Source: Pantoea eucrina
GTDB taxonomy: Bacteria > Pseudomonadota > Gammaproteobacteria > Enterobacterales > Enterobacteriaceae
Assembly (NCBI RefSeq): GCF_002095385.1
Contig: NZ_MIPP01000011.1
Span: forward strand, 1 to 64,000
DNA: 64,000 bases
Reading direction: 5' to 3'
Position numbers and translations under genes: made by a program. Below are positions 18,998-28,065 of this stretch, piece after piece. Below the pieces are notes generated by a model. It was not told the DNA's origin. It saw only the letters and a list, made by a program, of their open reading frames with translations, and ran no database searches. Position 1 is the stretch's first letter, and every line of letters begins with the position of its first letter.

Positions 18998-20748
18998 ATG
19001 AGGACAGCAGGCAGGTTGCGCCAGTTTAGCTGGGCGATGTTAATGAGTTTTACCGTGGTGCAGGGGGCTGCTGCGGCGCCCGCAAGCGCGCCGCCGATCT
19101 CCTATGGCGTTGACAGCGACACCTTTCATCCGGTAAAGGCGCAGCACGGCATGGTCGCTTCGGTGGATGCGATGGCAACGCAGGTGGGCGTGGATATTCT
19201 CAGACAGGGCGGCAATGCGGTGGATGCGGCGATCGCCGTGGGCTTTGCGCTGGCCGTTACTCATCCGCAGGCGGGTAATCTCGGCGGTGGCGGCTTTATG
19301 CTGCTGCGCACGGCGTCCGGGCGGACTGCTGCTATCGACTTTCGTGAAATGGCGCCGGCGCGCGCCTCGCGCGATATGTTCCTTGATAAGCAGGGCAATG
19401 CGGATAGTAAGTTATCACTTACTTCTCACCTGGCGTCTGGCACGCCGGGTACGGTTGCGGGATTTGCGCTGGCGGCAAAGAAGTATGGCACGCTGCCGCT
19501 GCGCACGCTGCTGGCCCCGGCTATAAAGCTGGCGCGTGACGGCATTATCGTCAACGATGCGCTGGCGGACGATCTCGCCACCTATGGCAAAGAGAACCTG
19601 ATCAATCACGCCACCAGCCGGGCAATTTTTTACAAAGCGGATGGCAGACCTTACCAGAAAGGCGATCGGCTGGTGCAGAAGAACCTGGCGCGCAGCCTGC
19701 AGCTGATTGCGCAGCAGGGAGCAGACGCATTTTATAAAGGCCGCATCGCTGATGAGATCGCCGGCGAAATGGCACAGCACGGCGGGCTGATTGGCAAAGC
19801 GGATCTCGCCGCTTACCGTGCCGTGGAGCGTAAACCGGTCAGCGGCACCTACCGCGGCTATGAAGTGTTCTCCATGCCGCCACCCTCATCGGGCGGGATC
19901 CACATTGTGCAGATCCTGAATATTCTGGAGAATTTCGATCTGGCGAAGTGGGGCTTTGGCAGCGCAGACGCCATGCAGGTCATGGCAGAAGCGGAGAAGT
20001 ACGCTTACGCCGATCGCTCAGAGTATCTTGGCGATCCCGATTTCGTTAAAGTGCCGCAGCAGGCGCTGACCAGCAAAGCCTATGCCAGGACCCTGGCGCA
20101 GCAGATCGATGTCAGCAAAGCGCGGCCGTCGTCAGAGATCAAACCGGGTAAGCTGGCACCGTACGAGAGCAATCAGACCACCCACTTCTCGGTGGTGGAT
20201 AAAGCGGGCAACGCTGTGGCGGTAACCTATACCCTGAACACCTACTTTGGCAGCGGGATCGTGGCAGGCAACAGCGGCATCCTGATGAACAACGAAATGG
20301 ATGATTTCTCTGCGAAGCCGGGTACGCCAAACGTTTACGGTCTGGTCGGCGGCGAGGCGAATGCGATTCAGCCGGCGAAGCGTCCGCTCTCCTCCATGTC
20401 ACCGACGATTGTGGCCAAAGAGGGGAAAACCTGGCTGGTCACCGGCAGTCCGGGCGCAGCCGGATCATCACGACCGTGCTGCAGATGGTGGTTAACAGCA
20501 TCGATTTCGGGATGAACGTGGCGGAAGCGACTAACGCGCCGCGTTTTCATCATCAGTGGCTGCCCGATCAGCTGCGCGTGGAGAAAGGCTTCAGTCCCGA
20601 TACGCTGCGCCTGCTGGAAGCGAAAGGCCAGCACGTGAAGGTGCTGCCGGCAATGGGCAGCACGCAGAGCATCATGATCGGTCCTGATGGCATGCGCTAC
20701 GGCGCCTCCGATCCGCGTTCGGTTGACGATCTCAGCGCCGGTTATTAA
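18998..20748 (+). pseudogene. ggt: Ggt gamma-glutamyltranspeptidase, broken by a one-base loss
   Basis: Ggt cleaves glutathione and other gamma-glutamyl compounds in the periplasm. The signal peptide, SMPPPSSGGIHIVQILN and the self-cleavage site with its nucleophile Thr (ESNQTTHFSVVD) are all intact. After TGSPG the frame is lost: the family sequence is GSPGGSRIITTVLQM, and the continuation (MVVNSIDFGMNVAEATNAPRFHH to VDDLSAGY) is read in the next frame. One extra G beside position 20456 restores the whole protein. The break removes about the last 95 residues of the small subunit. A sequencing error is more likely than real decay. Confidence 0.9.
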
Positions 20749-20784
20749 TCGCCGGTAAGTCCGATACTGCTCACGGTATTGTTT

Positions 20785-20810
20785 AGCCAGCCTGCGTGCT
20801 GGCTTTTTTT
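20785..20810 (+). terminator. ggt terminator
   Basis: AGCCAGC and GCTGGCT form a seven-pair stem with a six-base loop followed by seven T. It lies 37 bases after the end of ggt. Confidence 0.88.
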
Positions 20811-20908
20811 ATTGCCGATCAACCCATCCGGCGTGCGGGCGGGCATCAGACGCGGAAGCGGTAAAAATAGTGATAAACTCAGCCTATCTCTGGCCTCAGG
20901 TGCATACG

Positions 20909-21904
20909 ATGAAGAAGAAAAGACCGGTATTACAGGACGTCGCCGATCGCGTCGGCATCACCAAAATGACCGTCAGTCGCTATCTGCGCGACCCGGAGCG
21001 GGTCTCTGCCGCGCTGCGTGACAAAATTGCCGTCGCGCTGGATGAGCTGGGCTATATCCCTAATCGTGCACCCGATATGCTCTCAAACGCCACCAGCCGC
21101 GCCATTGGCGTGCTGCTGCCTTCCCTGACCAACCAGGTCTTTGCTGACGTGCTGCGCGGCATTGAAACCGTGACCGATGAGGCGGGATATCAGACGCTGG
21201 TCGCGCACTTTGGTTACAATCCGGAAAAAGAGGAGCGGCAGTTGCGCTCGCTGCTGGGCTGGAATATTGACGGCGTGATCTTAACCGAACGCACCCACAC
21301 CACCGGTACGCTGCGCATGCTGGAGGTAGCCGGGATCCCGGTCATTGAGATTATGGACAGCGTCACGCCGTGTCTGGATATGGCGGTGGGATTTGATAAT
21401 GTCGAAGCGGCGCGACAGATGACGCAGGCTATCCTGAAGAAAGGGCATCGCCATACGGTCTACCTGGGGGCGCGGCTCGATGAACGTACGCTGCAGAAGC
21501 AGCAGGGATATGAACAGGCAATGCGCGAGGCGGGGCTGACGCCGCACAGCGTGATGATGGAAGACGCCTCTTCCTTCAGCGCCGGCGCGCAGCTGCTGTG
21601 CGAGGCGCAAAAGCGCTATCCGGCAACCGACAGTCTGTTCTGTACTAACGATGACCTGGCCGTAGGCGCCATGTTTGAATGCCAGCGTCAGGGGCTGCGC
21701 GTGCCGGAGCAGATGGCGATCGCGGGCTTTCACGGCCACGATATTACGCAGGTCGTGACGCCGCGGCTGGCAACCGTGCTGACGCCGCGCGAACGGATGG
21801 GGAGCGCGGCGGCTGCCATGCTGCTGGCGCGCATTGGTGGCGATCGTTCATTTAGCGGCCCGCTCGATATCGGCTTTGAGATTGCTGAAGGTGACAGCAT
21901 CTGA
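20909..21904 (+). CDS. gntR: GntR gluconate-operon repressor (LacI family)
   Basis: GntR represses gluconate uptake and phosphorylation genes and is released by gluconate. The 331-residue protein begins MKKKRPVLQDVADRVGITKMTVSRYL, the LacI-type helix-turn-helix, followed by the hinge and a periplasmic-binding-protein-like sensor domain (GVLLPSLTNQVFADVLRGIE, CTNDDLAVGA, IAGFHGHDI). The start at 20909 agrees with E. coli GntR; the frame is open 13 codons upstream. A GntR operator lies before gntK. Confidence 0.95.
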   Translation: MKKKRPVLQDVADRVGITKMTVSRYLRDPERVSAALRDKIAVALDELGYIPNRAPDMLSNATSRAIGVLLPSLTNQVFADVLRGIETVTDEAGYQTLVAHFGYNPEKEERQLRSLLGWNIDGVILTERTHTTGTLRMLEVAGIPVIEIMDSVTPCLDMAVGFDNVEAARQMTQAILKKGHRHTVYLGARLDERTLQKQQGYEQAMREAGLTPHSVMMEDASSFSAGAQLLCEAQKRYPATDSLFCTNDDLAVGAMFECQRQGLRVPEQMAIAGFHGHDITQVVTPRLATVLTPRERMGSAAAAMLLARIGGDRSFSGPLDIGFEIAEGDSI

Positions 21905-21959
21905 TTTTGGCGATTGTATGAGCCACTTCACACTTTTACGCTTTTCCGGCTGGCGAGGG

Positions 21960-22014
21960 TTGTCAGCATCGGGACGCACTCCGACAATGAATGACAGATT
22001 TGTTATCGGTAACA
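21960..22014 (+). promoter_or_regulatory. gntK promoter and GntR operator
   Basis: TTGTCA (21960-21965) and GACAAT (21983-21988) are 17 bp apart. The operator TGTTATCGGTAACA at 22001-22014 is the reverse complement of the known GntR site TGTTACCGATAACA and sits where transcription should start. This makes gntKU a GntR-repressed, gluconate-induced unit. Confidence 0.85.
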
Positions 22015-22045
22015 TTGGCAGAATAAGCTGCCGGAGCGCAAAACT

Positions 22046-22585
22046 ATGATCACGCCATCTTCATCACATCACGTTTTTATCCTGATGGGTGTATCCGGCA
22101 GCGGAAAGTCTGTCGTTGCTAATCGGGTATCACACGAACTGAATACCGCTTTTCTGGATGGAGATTTCCTTCATCCGCGCAGCAACATCATGAAAATGGC
22201 GGAAGGCCACCCGCTGGATGACAACGATCGCCAGCCGTGGCTGCAGGCGCTGAACGACGCGGCTTTTGCCATGCAGCGCACTCAGGCGGTGTCGATTATC
22301 GTCTGCTCGGCGCTGAAAAAGTCCTATCGTGACATTTTACGCCAGGGCAATCACAACCTGAAATTTATCTATCTGAAAGGCGATTTCGAAACCATTGAAA
22401 CCCGCCTCAAAGCCCGTAAGGGTCACTTCTTCAAGCCGCAGATGCTGGTAACGCAGTTTGCCACGCTGCAGGAACCTGGCACAGATGAGGCAGATGTCCT
22501 GATGGTGGATATCAATCACTCGCTGGATGACGTTGTTGCAGCTACGGTTGCGACCATCAGGGATGCAATCAACAAGGGCGAGTAA
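22046..22585 (+). CDS. gntK: GntK thermoresistant gluconokinase
   Basis: GntK phosphorylates gluconate to 6-phosphogluconate, feeding the Entner-Doudoroff and pentose phosphate pathways. The 179-residue P-loop kinase has Walker A GVSGSGKS near residues 15-22, FLDGDFLHPRSN, the CSALKKSYRD segment and KARKGHFFKPQMLVTQF. It lies 31 bases after a GntR operator and overlaps gntU by one base (TAATG). Confidence 0.96.
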   Translation: MITPSSSHHVFILMGVSGSGKSVVANRVSHELNTAFLDGDFLHPRSNIMKMAEGHPLDDNDRQPWLQALNDAAFAMQRTQAVSIIVCSALKKSYRDILRQGNHNLKFIYLKGDFETIETRLKARKGHFFKPQMLVTQFATLQEPGTDEADVLMVDINHSLDDVVAATVATIRDAINKGE

Positions 22586-23925
22586 TGAGTACCGCAACGC
22601 TGGTGTTAACCGCAGCAGGCTCTGTCCTGCTGCTGCTGTTTCTGGTAATGAAAGCGCGGATGCACGCCTTTGTCGCCCTGATGTTAGTTTCTATTGGCGC
22701 CGGACTTTTCTCCGGTATGCCACTCGATCAGATCGCCGATACGATGCAGAAAGGCATGGGCGGCACGCTGGGCTTTCTTGCTATCGTCGTAGCGCTTGGC
22801 GCAATGTTCGGCAAAATTCTGCATGAAACCGGTGCGGTGGATCAGATCGCTATCCGGATGCTGAAAACCTTTGGCGAGAGCCGGGCGCACTATGCGATGG
22901 GGATCGCCGGGCTGATCTGCGCGCTGCCGCTGTTTTTTGAAGTCGCGGTGGTGCTGCTGATCAGCATCGCCTTTGCGGTGGCACGCCGCACGCATGACAA
23001 CCTGGTGAAGCTGGTGATCCCGCTGTTTGCCGGCGTAGCGGCGGCGGCGGCGTTTCTGCTGCCGGGACCTGCGCCGATGCTGCTGGCGGCACAAATGCAC
23101 GCTGATTTCGGCTGGATGATCCTGCTGGGACTCTGTGCAGCCATTCCGGGGATGCTGATCGCCGGGCCGCTGTTTGGCAGCCTGATCGCCCGCCACGTCA
23201 GCTTCAGCGCGCCGCCGGAAGAGCATCAGCCGGATGTGGATGAGGGCAGGCTGCCCTCATTTGGTTTCAGCCTCTCTCTGATCCTGTTTCCGCTGCTGCT
23301 GGTCGGGCTGAAAACCATCGGTGCGCGCTTTACCACGCCGGATACCCGGCTCTACGAATGGCTGGAATTTATTGGCCATCCGTTTACCGCGATTCTGCTG
23401 GCGCTGCTGGTGGCGATCTATGGCCTGGCGTACCGGCAGGGCATGGATAAAGAGAAGGTGATGCAGGTGTGCGGCAGCGCGCTGCAGCCCGCCGGCATTA
23501 TTCTGCTGGTTATCGGTGCCGGCGGCGTCTTTAAGCAGGTGCTGGTTGACTCCGGCGTGGGGCCGGTGCTGGGTCATGCGCTGACCGGCGCTGGTATGCC
23601 AATCGCGCTGGCCTGCTTTATTCTGGCAGGCGCTATCCGGGTTATTCAGGGCTCTGCAACCGTGGCCTGTCTGACCACCGTAGGGCTGGTAATGCCGGTG
23701 ATCGAACCGCTGCACTACAGCGGCGCACAGCTCGCGGCGCTCTCAATCTGTATCGGCGGTGGCTCTATTATTATCAGCCACGTCAACGATGCCGGCTTCT
23801 GGCTGTTTGGCCGCTTTACCGGTGCCACCGAGGGCGAGACGCTAAAGACCTGGACGCTGATGGAGACCATCCTCGGCACCACCGGCGCCATCGTCGGCAT
23901 GATTGCGTTTAGTTTGTTATCGTAA
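22585..23925 (+). CDS. gntU: GntU gluconate permease
   Basis: GntU imports gluconate with protons and belongs to the GntP family. The 446-residue protein has about twelve membrane segments and the family signatures GKILHETGAVDQIA, FFEVAVVLLISIAFAV, GPAPMLLAAQMHADFGWM, QGSATVACLTT and SHVNDAGFWLFGRF. Translation is coupled to gntK. The gene is followed by REP-like repeats and the convergent yjbB. Confidence 0.95.
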   Translation: MSTATLVLTAAGSVLLLLFLVMKARMHAFVALMLVSIGAGLFSGMPLDQIADTMQKGMGGTLGFLAIVVALGAMFGKILHETGAVDQIAIRMLKTFGESRAHYAMGIAGLICALPLFFEVAVVLLISIAFAVARRTHDNLVKLVIPLFAGVAAAAAFLLPGPAPMLLAAQMHADFGWMILLGLCAAIPGMLIAGPLFGSLIARHVSFSAPPEEHQPDVDEGRLPSFGFSLSLILFPLLLVGLKTIGARFTTPDTRLYEWLEFIGHPFTAILLALLVAIYGLAYRQGMDKEKVMQVCGSALQPAGIILLVIGAGGVFKQVLVDSGVGPVLGHALTGAGMPIALACFILAGAIRVIQGSATVACLTTVGLVMPVIEPLHYSGAQLAALSICIGGGSIIISHVNDAGFWLFGRFTGATEGETLKTWTLMETILGTTGAIVGMIAFSLLS

Positions 23926-23930
23926 ATAAC

Positions 23931-24205
23931 CCAGGGGCGCATAAATGCGCCCCCTACATCGCCCTCGTAGGGGCGTCATTAATGACGCCCTGGCCGATGT
24001 CCACACCGGATCCAACGACGCGGTTTATGGCGGTTGATACGGTGCCGCATCACACCAAGAGCGCATAAATGCGCCCCCTACATCGCCCTCGTAGGGGCGT
24101 CATTAATGACGCCCTGGCCGATGTCCGCACCGGATCCAACGACGCGGCTTATGGCGATTGATACCGTGCACACCCTAAACCAGGGGCGCATAAATGCGTC
24201 TCTGG
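23931..24205. repeat. Tandem array of REP-like inverted pairs (BIME-like)
   Basis: The array has units of about 27 bases that start with GTAG and continue as a palindrome of the form GGGGCG-NN-ATTAAT-NN-CGCCC-TGG. They occur as facing pairs: reverse unit 23931-23957 with forward unit 23967-23993, reverse unit 24055-24081 with forward unit 24091-24117, and a degenerate third reverse unit at 24180-24205. The pair and its flank are repeated with a period of 124-125 bases. The GTAG head is typical of REP elements mobilised by RAYT transposases. The array lies between the convergent genes gntU and yjbB. Confidence 0.85.
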
Positions 24206-24214
24206 TTCCTTACC

Positions 24215-25840
24215 TTAATCTACTTCCCGCTCATCATCTGGCTGGTCGAGAACGGTATAAGCCACCGCGCAGAACAGGGAATTGAGGCGCTTCATATCTC
24301 CCAGCAGCCCCAGATGCAGCGAACTGGTCTCAATGCTCTGTACATTATTCAGATGCAGCCGCTCCACGTGCGAGTGAGAGAAGCGGCGGATCAGAATACG
24401 GAAGCGATGTTTGGCCCGCCGCAGACGTTTCGCGCTGGTGATATCATGCGACAGAAATACTGAGAGGCTCAGGCGCAGGTTATTCAGCACCTGCTCCTGC
24501 AGCGTATTCAGCTCTTCCAGCCCTTCTGCCGAGAAGGCCCGCCGCGCCTGTAACGATTTATCCGCAACGTCACCGCTCATGCGCTCAATGATGTCACCCG
24601 CCTGTTCAAGATTCAGCGCCATCTCAATAATTTCAGCCCAGCGCCGCGCATCCTCCTCCGCCAGATCTTCGCGCGGCATGCGGGCCAGATAGAGTTTGAT
24701 GGCGGTATAGAGCACGTCAACATCATCATCCAGCTGCCGCACCCGGTGCGATTCACGCAGTTCGCCCCGGACTACGCGGCTGAACGACTCCAGCATCTGC
24801 TCCAGCACGTCGCCCATGCGCAGGGTCTCACGCGCGGCATTGACCAGCGCCAGCGCAGGCGTATCCAGCGCGCTTTTATCCAGATGTCTGGGCTTGAGGT
24901 GCGCCTGATGCTCTGCATCGTCAGAAATCATACGCTGGCAGAGTCGCGCCATCGGTGCGGCAAACGGCACCATGATCAGGCAGCGTGCCAGGTTGTAGAA
25001 AACGTGGAAAAAGATCACCAGCTCTTCATCATTCACCGGCAGGCGATCCAGCAGCTCAGCAATAAAATCAACAAACGGCAGTACCGCAATGCTGCCGATA
25101 AGCTTGAACAGCAGGCTGCCGAGCGCCACCCGCTTGCCAGCCGCATTGGAACCGCTGGCGTTGATCATCGCCAGCAGGCCGCTGCCGAGATTGGCACCAA
25201 TGACCAGACAGAGCGCCACCTTAAATGAGATCACGCCAGCGGCCGTCAGGGTCGCGGTGATTAGCACCGCCGCCAGGCTGGAATAGCTGATGATGGCAAA
25301 AACAGCGCCAATCAGGGCGTCCAGTAGCGTATCGCCGGTCAGGGTGGAGAAGAGCACCTGTACGCCCGAAGCCTGCGTTATCGGACGTGCTGCGGTGACA
25401 ATCAGCTGCAGTGCCAGCAGGATCAGCCCGAGACCAATGGCGGCCCGGCCCATCTGTCCGACGCGCGTCTGTTTGCGGCTGAGAAAAAAGACCACGCCAA
25501 AAAAGATAAACAGCGGGGAGAGCCAGGAGAGATCGAAGGTCAGCACGCGCGCCATAATGGCCGTGCCGACGTCAGCCCCCAGTACCACCACCAGGGCAGG
25601 CGTCAGGCTGACCAGGTTTTGCGCCACAAACGAGGTGACCAGCAGCGTGGTGGCGTTACTGCTCTGTACCAGAGCGGTAACGCCAATGCCGGCCAGAAAA
25701 GCCATCGGTTTTTTTTCCACGCTGCGGCTCAGTACCCGGCGCAGATCGGCACCGTACACGCGCATGATGCCGGTGCGCACAATGTGGGTGCCCCAGACCA
25801 GCAGTGCGACAGCAGAAAGCAGATTAAGCAGAGTTAGCAC
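24215..25840 (-). CDS. yjbB: YjbB, Na+/phosphate symporter family protein with PhoU-like domain
   Basis: YjbB in E. coli exports inorganic phosphate when polyphosphate is high. The 541-residue protein has two NaPi repeats in the membrane part with QSSNATTLLVTSFVAQ and YSSLAAVLITATLTAAG, then a cytoplasmic PhoU-like helical domain (IEMALNLEQAGDIIERM). The start is a GTG at 25840 (VLTLLNLLSAVALLVWG), nine bases after AGGAG and aligned with the E. coli start; an ATG further upstream at 25924 lacks homology. It is convergent with gntU across the REP array. Confidence 0.92.
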   Translation of the reverse strand: MLTLLNLLSAVALLVWGTHIVRTGIMRVYGADLRRVLSRSVEKKPMAFLAGIGVTALVQSSNATTLLVTSFVAQNLVSLTPALVVVLGADVGTAIMARVLTFDLSWLSPLFIFFGVVFFLSRKQTRVGQMGRAAIGLGLILLALQLIVTAARPITQASGVQVLFSTLTGDTLLDALIGAVFAIISYSSLAAVLITATLTAAGVISFKVALCLVIGANLGSGLLAMINASGSNAAGKRVALGSLLFKLIGSIAVLPFVDFIAELLDRLPVNDEELVIFFHVFYNLARCLIMVPFAAPMARLCQRMISDDAEHQAHLKPRHLDKSALDTPALALVNAARETLRMGDVLEQMLESFSRVVRGELRESHRVRQLDDDVDVLYTAIKLYLARMPREDLAEEDARRWAEIIEMALNLEQAGDIIERMSGDVADKSLQARRAFSAEGLEELNTLQEQVLNNLRLSLSVFLSHDITSAKRLRRAKHRFRILIRRFSHSHVERLHLNNVQSIETSSLHLGLLGDMKRLNSLFCAVAYTVLDQPDDEREVD

Positions 25841-26062
25841 GGTCGCAGGCTCCTGTATGCCAGGCAAAAAGCAGCCAGCTGCCTGCCTGGCAAACACGGC
25901 AGCGGGGGAAGACCGGTAGCGCACCGCATGAATTTTTCGTTAGATATAAATAACCTGAAGCGGTGTCGACCTGTTAACTGTAGCTGAATCCGGTTCACCG
26001 CGATGAGATATCCGCGGCGTTTACGCTGCCCCTGACGGAGAACCGCCACCTTAACGTCATAT

Positions 26063-26078
26063 TGTGATTCAGATCACA
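26063..26078. promoter_or_regulatory. CRP site upstream of psiE
   Basis: TGTGA-TTCAGA-TCACA is a perfect consensus CRP half-site pair. It lies 48 bases before the psiE start. In E. coli, psiE is repressed by cAMP-CRP and induced by PhoB. I find no clear Pho box here. Confidence 0.85.
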
Positions 26079-26125
26079 TTGCAGCATGATAGCGCTCTTC
26101 TTATTTGCGCATTAAGGACGCAGCA

Positions 26126-26536
26126 ATGACAGATAAATCAGCCGCCGGTCAGCTCATCGCGACGGTGCTGCAGTGGGTACTTAACATCGGCCTGTTGATC
26201 CTGGCCGTGATCCTGGTAGTGTTTCTCGGCAAGGAGACGATTCATCTGGCTAACGTGCTGTTCAGCACCGGTGAACAGGCGTCATCCTATCTGCTGATTG
26301 AAGGCATTGTGATCTACTTTCTCTACTTTGAATTTATCGCGCTGATTGTGAAATATTTTCAGTCGGGCTATCACTTTCCGCTGCGCTACTTTGTTTATAT
26401 CGGCATCACCGCCATTATCCGGCTGATTATCGTTGATCACAAAAATCCGTTCGACACGCTCTGCTATTCCGCTGCGATCCTGATTCTGGTGGTCACGCTG
26501 TGGCTGGCAAACAGCAACCGGCTGAAGCGCGAATAA
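26126..26536 (+). CDS. psiE: PsiE phosphate-starvation-inducible membrane protein
   Basis: This is a 136-residue inner-membrane protein with four hydrophobic segments and the highly conserved stretch [34 protein letters not shown]. It matches E. coli PsiE in length and sequence. The ATG at 26126 has AAGGA seven bases upstream; the frame is open seven codons earlier. The E. coli maltose genes that separate psiE from ubiC are absent here. Its biochemical role is unknown. Confidence 0.93.
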   Translation: MTDKSAAGQLIATVLQWVLNIGLLILAVILVVFLGKETIHLANVLFSTGEQASSYLLIEGIVIYFLYFEFIALIVKYFQSGYHFPLRYFVYIGITAIIRLIIVDHKNPFDTLCYSAAILILVVTLWLANSNRLKRE

Positions 26537-26624
26537 ACGGCTCTTATATCTCCGGCGTTCGCGGCCGTGCCAGCGGCCGCGCTCTGCGGTAAACTAAGGC
26601 AACTTTTTTGCCGGAGATCGCCTG

Positions 26625-27140
26625 ATGTCGCACGATGCGCTGCGCCAGTTATATGCCTTGCAGTGGTTACCCGCCTCCTCGCTGCTGCCCGCACCGCTGA
26701 CCGACTGGCTGATGGAAGAAGATTCCATGACGCGCCGTTTTGAGCAGCACTGCCGGCAGGTTACCGTTCAACCCATCCGTGAAGGCTTTGTCAGCGCGGC
26801 GGAGGTCGCAGCAGAAGCGGCTTTTCTGCCGGACAATACGCGCTTCTGGCTGCGCGAAATCGTGCTGTGCGGCGACGGCGAGCCGTGGCTGCTGGGCCGC
26901 ACCGTAGTGCCCGAGAGTACGCTGCAGGGACCGGAGCAGATGCTGCAGCAACTTGGCACACGCCCGCTGGGGCGCTATCTTTTTGCCTCTTCAGCGCTGA
27001 GCCGCGATTTTATTCATCCCGGCCAGGCCGGCGATCTGTGGGGACGGCGTTCGCGCCTGCGCCTGTCGGATAAGCCCCTTCTGTTAACTGAACTTTTTTT
27101 ACCGGCATCGCCGCTTTACCGCGCGCTGCAGCAAGGATGA
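26625..27140 (+). CDS. ubiC: UbiC chorismate pyruvate-lyase
   Basis: UbiC splits chorismate into 4-hydroxybenzoate and pyruvate, the first step of ubiquinone synthesis. The 171-residue protein has the family features [47 protein letters not shown] and [23 protein letters not shown]. It runs into ubiA, forming the ubiCA operon. Confidence 0.96.
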   Translation: MSHDALRQLYALQWLPASSLLPAPLTDWLMEEDSMTRRFEQHCRQVTVQPIREGFVSAAEVAAEAAFLPDNTRFWLREIVLCGDGEPWLLGRTVVPESTLQGPEQMLQQLGTRPLGRYLFASSALSRDFIHPGQAGDLWGRRSRLRLSDKPLLLTELFLPASPLYRALQQG

Positions 27141-27145
27141 GACCC

Positions 27146-28030
27146 GTGCAAAAATCATTATCCGTAAGCAAATGGCAGGCTTACAGCCGCCTGATGCGCA
27201 TCGACAAACCTATCGGCACGCTGCTGCTGATGTGGCCTACGCTCTGGGCGCTGTGGCTGGCTGGCATGGCGGTGCCGCCGCTGCCGGTGCTGATTGTGTT
27301 TGTGCTTGGCGTCATCGTTATGCGCGCTGCCGGCTGCGTCATTAATGATTACGCCGATCGCAAAGTGGATGGTCACGTTAAACGCACCGCCGGCCGGCCG
27401 CTGGCGAGCGGGGCGGTTTCAGAGAAAGAGGCAAAGCTGCTGTTTGCTGCGCTGGGCCTGCTGGCGTTTATGCTGGTGCTGACCATGAATCGCATGACCA
27501 TCCTGCTCTCTTTCGGCGGGCTGGCGCTGGCTTGGGTCTACCCCTTTATGAAACGCTATACCCATCTGCCGCAGGTGGTGCTCGGCGCAGCCTTTGGCTG
27601 GGCGATCCCGATGGGGTGGGCTGCAGTAAGTGAGTCCTTACCTTTAGTTTGCTGGCTGGTGTTCTTCGCTAATATCTGCTGGACGGTGGCCTACGATACC
27701 CAGTACGCCATGGTGGATCGCGATGACGATTTAAAGATAGGCGTTAAATCTACGGCGATTCTGTTTGGTCGTTTTGACAAGCTGATTATTGGCCTGCTGC
27801 AGCTGGCCACGCTGGGGCTGATGGCGCTGGTGGGAAGTATGCTGAATCTGAACGGGGCATTCTACTGGTCACTGCTGGCTGCCGGCGCGCTGTTTGTCTA
27901 TCAGCAGAGCCTGATCGCCCGCCGCGAACGCGACGCCTGCTTTCAGGCCTTTCTGAACAATAACTATGTGGGACTGGTGCTGTTTGCTGGCGTGCTGCTG
28001 AATACGCAGCCGTTTCTGGCGCTGTTCTGA
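27146..28030 (+). CDS. ubiA: UbiA 4-hydroxybenzoate octaprenyltransferase
   Basis: UbiA attaches the octaprenyl chain to 4-hydroxybenzoate in the inner membrane. The protein has about nine membrane segments and both Asp-rich prenyl-diphosphate motifs, [15 protein letters not shown] and [13 protein letters not shown] prefer the GTG at 27146 (294 residues) because AAGGA lies eight bases upstream. The ATG at 27137 overlaps the ubiC stop, has no usable ribosome site, and would add three residues. E. coli UbiA has 290 residues. Confidence 0.93.
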   Translation: MQKSLSVSKWQAYSRLMRIDKPIGTLLLMWPTLWALWLAGMAVPPLPVLIVFVLGVIVMRAAGCVINDYADRKVDGHVKRTAGRPLASGAVSEKEAKLLFAALGLLAFMLVLTMNRMTILLSFGGLALAWVYPFMKRYTHLPQVVLGAAFGWAIPMGWAAVSESLPLVCWLVFFANICWTVAYDTQYAMVDRDDDLKIGVKSTAILFGRFDKLIIGLLQLATLGLMALVGSMLNLNGAFYWSLLAAGALFVYQQSLIARRERDACFQAFLNNNYVGLVLFAGVLLNTQPFLALF

Positions 28031-28065
28031 ACCGGCAGGGACGCATCCTGCGTCCCTGCCTTGCC

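Noticed and set aside
23931-24205. The repeat array considered as a CRISPR
   Set aside because: The repeated unit is itself palindromic and the intervals between copies are also repeated, so there are no unique spacers. No cas genes are nearby.
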